From DYHD01 sp037445375 (GTDB lineage Bacteria > Nitrospirota > Thermodesulfovibrionia > Thermodesulfovibrionales > Dissulfurispiraceae), in assembly GCA_037445375.1 (NCBI GenBank), contig JBBIKS010000012.1:1-50988 (forward strand): a stretch of DNA of 50,988 bases. The letters run 5' to 3'. A program made the translations under genes and the position numbers. Below the pieces are notes generated by a model. That model was given only the letters and a program-made list of their open reading frames with translations, made no database searches and had not been told where the DNA came from. Positions 44,360 through 50,988 of this stretch are shown here, one piece after another; the first letter of the stretch is position 1; every line of letters starts with the position of its first letter.

Positions 44360-45805
44360 ATGAATATTGGTTTGATACTAAATATACTTGGCAGCGCCAT
44401 TATCATCATAGCAGTTTTCATGATTTTTCCGATTCTTGTCTCTCTTATATATCAACAGCCCGATCTTTTTGTTTTCATTGTTTCTTTTCTTATAACTTTT
44501 TTTTCCGGTGCTTCTGTATATTTCTTAACGTTAAGGCACAAAAAAGAAGAGATCAGGAAAAAAGAGGCGTTTCTGATTGTGACCCTGACATGGCTCGTTG
44601 TGGCATTTTTTGGAGCCATCCCATTTTTACTGAGCGGGAATTTCGCATCTTTTACCGATGCTTATTTTGAATCAGTGGCAGGTTTTACTACGACTGGAGC
44701 GTCTATTCTTAAAGATGTGGAAATACTGCCCCTCGGCATCTTGTTCTGGCGAAGCATGATTCAATGGATAGGTGGTATGGGGATTATCGTTTTTGCCCTT
44801 GCAATCCTGCCAATGCTCGGCTCAGGTGGAATGCAGCTTTTCAAGGCAGAGGTTCCGGAGATAAGTGTTGATAAACTTAAACCTCGCATAATAGACACAG
44901 CAAAAGCCTTATGGGTTATCTATGTCTTTCTGACTATCCTAAATATCACTTTTCTGTCATTAGGCGGTATGGACATATATAACTCAATCTGTCATGCCTT
45001 TACTACATTGGCTACGGGTGGATTTTCAACAAAAAATGCGAGTCTCGGTCATTTTCAAAGTCCGTTTATTCATTATACGACAGCGACTTTTATGTTTCTT
45101 GCCGGGGTTAATTATTCGATATATTTTTGTATTTACCGAGGCAGGTTTTCTGCTGTCATAAGGGGTAGTGAGTTGAGGTTTTACATAGGCGCTACTCTTA
45201 TAGCAACGATTTTGATAACGATAAATATTTATGGTTCGTATAATTCTCTGGAGGAATCATTCAGGCATGCGTTTTTTCAGGTTACATCAATTATGACAAC
45301 AACAGGGTACTCCTCAACCGATTTTGGCAAATGGCATGTATTTGCACAGATAATTCTTGTGATAGCAATGTTGTTTGGCGGCATGATCGGTTCTACTGCC
45401 GGGGGAATTAAACAGGTCAGAATACTCCTGATGCTTAAACAAGGCTATAGAGAGATTTATCAGCTCATTCATCCAAGAGCTGTATTAGCATTGAAGCTCG
45501 ATGAAAAGTTTCTTGATAAGGAAACCCTCGGCAGCATTTGGGGCTTTATTTTTCTCTATCTTGCTCTTTGCGTAATTGCAACATTGGGCATAGCTTCTTT
45601 TGGAATAGATTTCGTGACTTCTGCAACATCGGTGATATCTGCTGTGGGCAACGTAGGACCGGCTCTAGGTCAGACAGGACCAGCAGAAAATTATGCCTTA
45701 ATGCCCGATGCCGGAAAGTGGATCCTTGCTTTTTGTATGCTTATAGGCAGACTCGAGATTTATACAGTCTTGATCCTTTTTGTGCCTGAATTTTGGCGCA
45801 AGTGA
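44360..45805 (+). CDS. trkH: Trk potassium transporter membrane subunit TrkH
   Basis: The 481-residue transporter has four pore-like repeats, each with a K+ selectivity filter: TTTGAS, ATGGFST, TTTGYSSTD and GNVGPAL. About ten or more hydrophobic segments are visible, and FGGMIGSTAGGIKQVR is the family motif at the third repeat. It forms the K+ pathway, with TrkA encoded just upstream as its regulator. Confidence 0.95.
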   Translation: MNIGLILNILGSAIIIIAVFMIFPILVSLIYQQPDLFVFIVSFLITFFSGASVYFLTLRHKKEEIRKKEAFLIVTLTWLVVAFFGAIPFLLSGNFASFTDAYFESVAGFTTTGASILKDVEILPLGILFWRSMIQWIGGMGIIVFALAILPMLGSGGMQLFKAEVPEISVDKLKPRIIDTAKALWVIYVFLTILNITFLSLGGMDIYNSICHAFTTLATGGFSTKNASLGHFQSPFIHYTTATFMFLAGVNYSIYFCIYRGRFSAVIRGSELRFYIGATLIATILITINIYGSYNSLEESFRHAFFQVTSIMTTTGYSSTDFGKWHVFAQIILVIAMLFGGMIGSTAGGIKQVRILLMLKQGYREIYQLIHPRAVLALKLDEKFLDKETLGSIWGFIFLYLALCVIATLGIASFGIDFVTSATSVISAVGNVGPALGQTGPAENYALMPDAGKWILAFCMLIGRLEIYTVLILFVPEFWRK

Positions 45806-45853
45806 TTTTAGCTGCTCTGCCTTAATATCAAAATTATTTATCAATAAAACAAA

Positions 45854-46477
45854 TTGAACAAAGAAAAGCATCTTCTTATCAACGGGCTATCAGAATTAAA
45901 AATCAACCCTTCTAATGAGATAATAGAGAAATTTATTATATTTCTCCATCAATTGAAAAAATGGAATCGTATATATAACCTTACTGCAATAACTAAAGAT
46001 GAAGACATAATTATGAAGCATTTTATTGATTCCCTACTCTACCTCAGATTTATTCCGGATGGCTGCTGGAATATATGCGATATCGGCAGCGGCGCAGGCT
46101 TTCCAGGATTACCGATTGCTCTCGTCAGGAGTGAATTGAATATTACTCTACTCGAACCATTGGGCAAGAAAGCTGCTTTTTTGAGGCATATTAAGAGAAT
46201 TCTATCTTTGGATAATGTTAAAATTACTGAGTCAAGGGTGGAAGATATAAAAGGTATTGTTTTTGATGTAGCTGTAACAAGGGCTCTTTTCAAAGTTTCG
46301 GAATTGCTTATAAAAGCCGGGCATATTATTGTTGAAGATGGTTTTTTCATCATGAATAAGGGGCCAGCGCTTTTAGATGAAATAAAAGAAATACCTGTTG
46401 ATGTTAAGCTTGAAATAGTTCCGGTGATTCTGCCTTCAACTTCTATAGAAAGAAATATAGTGAAAATAATGAGATGA
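45854..46477 (+). CDS. rsmG: 16S rRNA m7G527 methyltransferase RsmG (GidB)
   Basis: The 207-residue enzyme has a Rossmann methyltransferase fold with SAM motif CDIGSGAGFPGLPIAL (about 74-89), preceded by KWNRIYNLTAI and MKHFIDSLL, both RsmG hallmarks, and ending with a VTRALF segment. It methylates N7 of G527. The start is taken as TTG at 45854; no strong ribosome site is visible, so a nearby start is possible. Confidence 0.92.
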   Translation: MNKEKHLLINGLSELKINPSNEIIEKFIIFLHQLKKWNRIYNLTAITKDEDIIMKHFIDSLLYLRFIPDGCWNICDIGSGAGFPGLPIALVRSELNITLLEPLGKKAAFLRHIKRILSLDNVKITESRVEDIKGIVFDVAVTRALFKVSELLIKAGHIIVEDGFFIMNKGPALLDEIKEIPVDVKLEIVPVILPSTSIERNIVKIMR

Positions 46478-46521
46478 ATGAAATGGCATAAGAGTAAATA
46501 TATTTTGGGAGAGGGTGTATT

Positions 46522-47274
46522 ATGCTTATAATTCCGGCAATAGATTTGAAAAATGGATTGTGTGTGAGGCTGCTTCAGGGAAGGAAAGATGACTTAACTG
46601 TATATTCGGATGATCCTGTATCAACAGCTTTGAAATGGGAGTCATATGGGGCAAGGCTTCTTCATATTGTTGACCTTGATGGTGCATTTTCAGGAAATCA
46701 GATTAATTTTGAATCTATAATGAAAATTCGCAAAGCTGTGAAAATGCTAATTCAAGTCGGCGGCGGCATTAGGGACATAAAAAGGATTGATCTTCTTATA
46801 TCATCTGGTATTCACAGGGTCATACTTGGCACCGCAGCAATTGAAAATCCAGAACTTGTCAGGGATGCGAGCAAAAAATATCCCGGACGAATATTGGTCG
46901 GCATAGATGCTAAGGATTCATTTGTAGCAGTCAAAGGATGGGTGGAAATTACTCAAGTTGAGGCAATTGAACTCGCACTAAAAATGCAGGAAAGCGGCGC
47001 AGCAGGCATTATATATACCGATATATCAAGGGATGGAATGCTTTCAGGCCCGAATATAGAAGCAACCCGCAAAATGACAGAATCTTTAAAAATACCTGTA
47101 ATTGCCTCTGGCGGTATTTCCTCGCTTGAAGATATTAAGAGATTATCCGATATAATAGGACTTTGGGGTGCAATAACTGGCAAGGCATTATATTCTGGGA
47201 AGCTCGATCTAAAAAATGCGATCAGTTTCGTTAAAAATAAAATCCTTCCTAACCTCCCTTTTCCAAAGGGATGA
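46522..47274 (+). CDS. hisA: ProFAR isomerase HisA with an atypical C-terminus
   Basis: The 250-residue TIM barrel catalyses the fourth step of histidine synthesis. Family motifs: IIPAIDLKNGLCVRLLQG (3-20, catalytic Asp), VGGGIRD (82-88), TDISRDGMLSGPN (about 169-181, second Asp) and IASGGISS. The last residues (NKILPNLPFPKG) come from a C-rich repeat that starts at about 47244 and supplies the stop codon, so the original end has been replaced or extended. No hisF or hisH is next to it. Confidence 0.93.
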   Translation: MLIIPAIDLKNGLCVRLLQGRKDDLTVYSDDPVSTALKWESYGARLLHIVDLDGAFSGNQINFESIMKIRKAVKMLIQVGGGIRDIKRIDLLISSGIHRVILGTAAIENPELVRDASKKYPGRILVGIDAKDSFVAVKGWVEITQVEAIELALKMQESGAAGIIYTDISRDGMLSGPNIEATRKMTESLKIPVIASGGISSLEDIKRLSDIIGLWGAITGKALYSGKLDLKNAISFVKNKILPNLPFPKG

Positions 47275-47350
47275 ATTCCTTCGCAGGTGTGTGTTCTTTT
47301 TGGAAAATCGGTTTGCCTGTGCGTAGCAAGCGGACAGGTGTGGGGGTTGT
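47244..47350. repeat. C-rich repeat element at the 3' end of hisA
   Basis: The stretch begins with CCTTCCTAACCTCCCTTTTC and contains CCAAAGGGA, ATTCCTTC, and a hairpin-forming GCCTGTGCG/CGGACAGG part. Words CCTTCC and TTTCCAAA(G) also occur in the repeat near 15378-15450. It overlaps the last codons of hisA. Confidence 0.5.
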
Positions 47351-47468
47351 TGAATGACACTTGTTTTCATTCGGAATAAAACAATTTCCAAAATTGGAAT
47401 TAAGAATTAGATTCAGTTATAATTTACTATCCTAAATACTTAGAAAAACCATTCGAAATCACCAAAAG

Positions 47469-49427
47469 ATGACAAAGAAAATAGAAAATAAAGACATTGA
47501 GAGAGTTGGTGAGTATTTTCTTTATAGAAATATAATCACTCAGCAACAGCTCGATCATGCACTTTCTATAGCAAAAGAAAAAAAATCAAGATTAGGCGAA
47601 ATCCTCGTTGAACTTGGGTATATAACCAATAAGGAATTGATTAATATGCTTCTTGACCGGCTCCAACCACATGAACTGGGCAGAAAGAGAAAGGTTGGGG
47701 ATATATTGGTAGGTTTCGGGATAATTACAGAAGGGCAGCTTCAACATGCATTGGGGGTTCAACAGATCAAAAAGCAGAGGATAGGAGATGTTTTAGTAAA
47801 ACTCGGTTATGTTACAAAAGAACAGATTACGGAAGCGCTCGCTGAAAAACTTCAGATAGATATAGCCTTATGCTCTGATTATACTATTGATGATGAAATC
47901 AAAAAACTTGTTCCAAAGGAAATGGCAAAAAAACATCTTGTTTTTCCTTTGGGTAAAAAAAATGGCGGGCTCATTTTAGCTATGGCTGACCCTCTCAACT
48001 TAAATGTGATCAATGAGATTGCTTTTGCGACCAGATTAAAAATAATTCCTGTAATCTCATATGATTGGTCTATAGAGATGGCTATAGAGGAAAACTATGT
48101 TGATGCTGAAGAATCACAAGAAAAGCATGCGCAAATTATGTTTGAGTCTTTGCAGTCAGAACTTGGTGATGAAATAGATTTTAATTTCAAGCTACAAGAA
48201 AGACGCGAATCAAGGGTTAATGTCGAGGCTCTCTACTTAGAAAGTAACGCCCCAAGGATAGTGAGGCTTGTTGCTATGCTTATCACTGATGCAAGCAAGA
48301 AGAGGGCAAGTGATATTCATATAGAACCGCGGGCAAAATATGTTCAGGTCAGATTCAGGATCGACGGAGAACTTCAGAATATCTTTAAGTATCAAAGAGA
48401 ACTGCACGACGCTGTGGTGTCAAGAATAAAGATAATATCAAAACTTGACATTACCAATAGACGGACATCACAAGATGGTGGAGCATCAGTAATTACAGGC
48501 GGAAAAATCGTTGACCTGAGAATCTCCACATTGCCAATAGTTTACGGCGAAAAGGTTGTTCTAAGACTGCTCGATCAGAGCAGGGGTATCGTCCCTTTGG
48601 ACAAGCTTGCAATGCCCGATTATATTGAAAAGGCGATTATAGATATGTTCAAACGACCTCAGGGCATGTTTGTAGTAACAGGACCAACCGGAAGCGGCAA
48701 GACTACTACTCTTTACGCCTGTCTGAACCATCTCCGTTCAGATACAAGAAATGTTGTTTCCATAGAAAACCCTGTAGAATATAAATTAGACGGTATCTCA
48801 CAATCAGCAGTAGATGAGGCAGTTGGCAGAACATTTGCAAGTATACTTCGCTCCACCCTTCGTCAAGACCCTGATATCATTATGGTTGGAGAGATAAGGG
48901 ACATCGAGACTGCAGAGATAGCTATAAAAGGTGCCCTGACAGGACATCTCGTTTTGACAACACTTCATACAAATAATACCACAGCTTCAATTACACGATT
49001 AATTGATATCGGCATTCCTCCTTATCTCGTGGCAGCGGCGGTTACTGGTATTTTATCTCAGAGGCTTGTTAGGAGGATATGCGAATATTGTAGAGCTGAA
49101 GTAGAAATCTCGGATGAAATAAAATCTTCATTGGAAGGCTTCGGGATTGAGGAAATAGATAAATTCTATCACGGTTTGGGATGCCCTAAATGTTTGAATA
49201 CAGGCTATCTCGAAAGAGTTGCTGTTTATGAGTATTTGAGCATGTCCAGAAGATTGAAGATTGCCCTTTCAAAAACAACGGATGAACAGGAACTGCTTAT
49301 TGCTGCAAGGAAGGAGGGGCTGAAATTTCTTTATGAGGATGCCTTAAATAAGGTTAGAGCAGGTCTTACTACGATTGATGAAGCAATGTCAAAGGTGCCT
49401 TTTGATTATAGCCTAAGGGAGATTTAG
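47469..49427 (+). CDS. PilB/GspE-type secretion or pilus assembly ATPase
   Basis: The 652-residue ATPase has two MshEN-type N-terminal domains in tandem (about 10-70 and 70-210; repeats of GDILVxxGxITxxQLxxAL) followed by the T2SE core: Walker A GPTGSGKTTT (about 402-411), Asp box, Walker B DIIMVGEIRD (about 470-479), His box TGHLVLTTLHTNN, and a Zn-binding tetra-Cys (CEYC about 538, CPKC about 573). MshEN domains often bind c-di-GMP. No other pilus genes are in the window, so type IV pilus versus type II secretion is open. Confidence 0.9.
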   Translation: MTKKIENKDIERVGEYFLYRNIITQQQLDHALSIAKEKKSRLGEILVELGYITNKELINMLLDRLQPHELGRKRKVGDILVGFGIITEGQLQHALGVQQIKKQRIGDVLVKLGYVTKEQITEALAEKLQIDIALCSDYTIDDEIKKLVPKEMAKKHLVFPLGKKNGGLILAMADPLNLNVINEIAFATRLKIIPVISYDWSIEMAIEENYVDAEESQEKHAQIMFESLQSELGDEIDFNFKLQERRESRVNVEALYLESNAPRIVRLVAMLITDASKKRASDIHIEPRAKYVQVRFRIDGELQNIFKYQRELHDAVVSRIKIISKLDITNRRTSQDGGASVITGGKIVDLRISTLPIVYGEKVVLRLLDQSRGIVPLDKLAMPDYIEKAIIDMFKRPQGMFVVTGPTGSGKTTTLYACLNHLRSDTRNVVSIENPVEYKLDGISQSAVDEAVGRTFASILRSTLRQDPDIIMVGEIRDIETAEIAIKGALTGHLVLTTLHTNNTTASITRLIDIGIPPYLVAAAVTGILSQRLVRRICEYCRAEVEISDEIKSSLEGFGIEEIDKFYHGLGCPKCLNTGYLERVAVYEYLSMSRRLKIALSKTTDEQELLIAARKEGLKFLYEDALNKVRAGLTTIDEAMSKVPFDYSLREI

Positions 49428-49430
49428 GTA

Positions 49431-50285
49431 TTATAGGTCAAAGAAATTATTCGCAGAATCAATAGTTGTAAGGAAGTATTCTTTGATTTCCTCTAAATCG
49501 TTTTCTGAGAACCCAGCTTCTTTAAGCAGAATTAAATGATTTTCAGTCCACTTTCCATCATTCATGCTGTCATGCTTAACAATATCTATTAACCCTTCTG
49601 CAAGATAAATTGCCAAAATAATCTCGCTATTAGGTGAATTATAATCAGGCGCTTTGTCCAAATGATGATGATAATAAACAGGCAGAATAATTTCTTTAGG
49701 AAAAAATAGCCTTTCCAAAAACAATTTTCCTGCATCGGTATGATTACACCCAAAAAGAATGTTTTCTGACTCAATTAGTTCATCCGCTCTTAAGTGGTAT
49801 AAACTCTGAATACTATCAGGTGACGCCCCCGAGTCTTTGATCGAGAGCAATACTGCTCTGCCGATATCGTGAAGTAGTCCGGCAAGAAAGTAGATTCCGC
49901 TGCTCTTTCCTGAAATTCTGTTACATAATAAGCCCGAAAGACTAGCGACCTTAAATGCATGACCCCACATTTTTTTTAGTGTTACATATGGGATAGGAAA
50001 GATGGTAAAGATAGAAACACTCAAAGAGATGCTCTTGACAAGATCAAAACCGAGCATCAATATGGCTTGTTCGAGGCTGTTTATCCTGCCGGGGTATCCA
50101 AAAAAAGGTGAATTGGCAATCGCAACTATTCTATGTGTAATTGATTGGTCATGTTTAATCACATCTACCAGTTCATCAATCGATAAATTTTCTTTCCTAA
50201 GAACGCCAATTAATTTTGTAATAATCACTGGAATAGTCGGCAGTGAGGATAATTCTGTTATTTTTGTTTTGATGTCAGTTGCCAT
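49431..50285 (-). CDS. HDOD-domain signalling protein
   Basis: The 284-residue protein is an HDOD domain (about 5-205), recognisable by LPTIPVIITKLIGVLRKENLS, IVAIANSPFFGYPGRINSLEQAILMLG (residues about 50-76) and the HD-like LAGLLHDIGRAVL. HDOD proteins link two-component signals to motility and gene control, and they lack catalytic HD metal sites in most cases; here HD in LLHDIG is kept. It overlaps the end of the hybrid kinase gene by 1 nt and is in its operon. Confidence 0.9.
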   Translation of the reverse strand: MATDIKTKITELSSLPTIPVIITKLIGVLRKENLSIDELVDVIKHDQSITHRIVAIANSPFFGYPGRINSLEQAILMLGFDLVKSISLSVSIFTIFPIPYVTLKKMWGHAFKVASLSGLLCNRISGKSSGIYFLAGLLHDIGRAVLLSIKDSGASPDSIQSLYHLRADELIESENILFGCNHTDAGKLFLERLFFPKEIILPVYYHHHLDKAPDYNSPNSEIILAIYLAEGLIDIVKHDSMNDGKWTENHLILLKEAGFSENDLEEIKEYFLTTIDSANNFFDL

Positions 50286-50988
50286 TATTTATAGCTCAAT
50301 GGTTTGCCTGCTATTGCATGTTTGAGTTCATCGAGGCTTATTGGTTTATGGAGTACCGGTATATTGTATTTTTCATACAACTCGTTACTATCAAGCCCAA
50401 TATAACCAGTTATTAAAATAAATTTCTTGATATCAACAAACTTTGAAGCACTTTTTATGAAATCAATCCCGTTGATTCCTGGCATCTTGTAATCTACTAA
50501 AATAATATCAAAATCACTTTTTTTGATCTCTTCAAGGGCATATAATGGCTTTGTAGTAAATGTAACTGTGCATCCAAGAAGTTTTATAATACCCCCGATT
50601 GCACTTATAACTAGTTCGTCATCATCTATTATCAATACCCTTTTGTTTATTTTAGTACTATTATTTTCTGAGGCATGTCGGTAATACTTATCTGTTTCTG
50701 AAGCCACTGGAAAATCAATCATGAAAGTGCAGCCATTAGAATTTGACATCAAAGAGATATCACCGCCATGCTCCTTAACCAATCTATGAACTATGTTCAA
50801 CCCAAGTCCTGTTCCATTTTTTTTGGTGGTTTGCAGAGGGGAAAATACTGTGCTTGATTTAGAACTATCAATTCCTGGACCGCTGTCTGAAAATATAAGT
50901 CTTACCATGTTTTGAAGCGAGTTTGATGATATCGATATTTTCCTTTCTCCATCCCAGATCTCAAGAGATTGTATTGCATTCATGATTA
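50285..50988 (-). CDS. Hybrid sensor histidine kinase, C-terminal part (runs off the window)
   Basis: The visible 234 residues hold the end of a HATPase_c domain, with an N-box (NAIQSLE) at the very edge, DSGPGID and GTGLGLNIVHRLV G-boxes, and then a receiver domain (about 114-228): acid pocket DDDE, phospho-Asp in LVDYKMPG, Lys in LHKP. The Met at 50983 is internal to the N-box, so the true start lies beyond 50988. Kinase and receiver in one chain plus the HDOD gene suggest a phosphorelay. Confidence 0.93.
   Translation of the reverse strand, partial: IMNAIQSLEIWDGERKISISSNSLQNMVRLIFSDSGPGIDSSKSSTVFSPLQTTKKNGTGLGLNIVHRLVKEHGGDISLMSNSNGCTFMIDFPVASETDKYYRHASENNSTKINKRVLIIDDDELVISAIGGIIKLLGCTVTFTTKPLYALEEIKKSDFDIILVDYKMPGINGIDFIKSASKFVDIKKFILITGYIGLDSNELYEKYNIPVLHKPISLDELKHAIAGKPLSYK

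Noticed and set aside
1..50988. CRISPR array, prophage, complete insertion sequence or intact nitrogenase genes
   Set aside because: No regularly spaced repeats, no phage structural genes and no full transposase were seen; only fragments of nifX-like, nifB and hesA are present.

Overview
The window looks like a chromosomal segment of a low-GC, Gram-negative, probably anaerobic bacterium. A Nitrospirota (Thermodesulfovibrio-like) or deltaproteobacterial-type origin is my inference from four things: an AhbD-type radical SAM haem synthase (alternative sirohaem-dependent haem route), the pheA-hisC-aroF-tyrA gene block, a class I fumarase alpha-type protein, and outer-membrane porins of the DUF3373 and phenol_MetA types. 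Nothing in the window fixes the phylum.

Layout. 1-5000: a nitronate monooxygenase-like flavoprotein (minus), then hflX and ahbD (plus). hflX has its natural N-terminus only if it starts at ATC. 5000-10100: a palindrome-rich leader, then a nickel/cobalt uptake operon with an outer-membrane barrel, a DUF4198 periplasmic protein, the CbiM/NikM core, a NikL/CbiL-like protein, CbiQ, CbiO and a 66-residue helical protein. 10400-13300: an in-frame-deleted hsdM-hsdR remnant, a DUF1460 hydrolase and a DtxR/MntR-type regulator. 12700-15170: the translation cluster rpsP-khpA-trmD-rplS-rnhB with rimM missing. 15900-17450: a divergent fumarase alpha-type protein beside a decayed nifX/nifB/hesA fragment. 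17850-21480: a metallophosphoesterase/amidohydrolase pair, the amidohydrolase carrying an EF-hand loop, and a membrane-protein gene broken by about four frameshifts. 22600-25100: a free-standing YHS mini-protein and a copper-type P-ATPase with two YHS domains instead of HMA domains. 25460-32400: DUF3373 porin, aconitase, frameshifted tungstate/molybdate-binding tupA, a DUF465 protein and ilvD. 32400-35600: an arsenic/metalloid island (ArsP-type permease, decayed acr3, ArsR, redox-disulfide protein, DUF2703). 35900-38000: an OmpR-type two-component system. 38080-42690: tRNA-Ser(CGA) and the aromatic amino acid block. 43000-50988: trkA-trkH K+ uptake, rsmG, hisA, a PilB/GspE ATPase, an HDOD protein and a partial hybrid histidine kinase.

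How the parts fit. Metal handling recurs: Ni/Co uptake, copper export, arsenic handling, a tungstate/molybdate binding-protein remnant and a DtxR-family sensor. Core metabolism is represented by aconitase, the fumarase-like subunit, DHAD, and chorismate-to-Phe/Tyr enzymes.

A second theme is gene decay. At least five loci are broken or truncated (hsdM/R, nifX/nifB/hesA, the 21 kb membrane gene, tupA, acr3), and several intergenic regions hold palindromic, MITE-like repeats. I found no CRISPR array, rRNA, intact insertion sequence or prophage.
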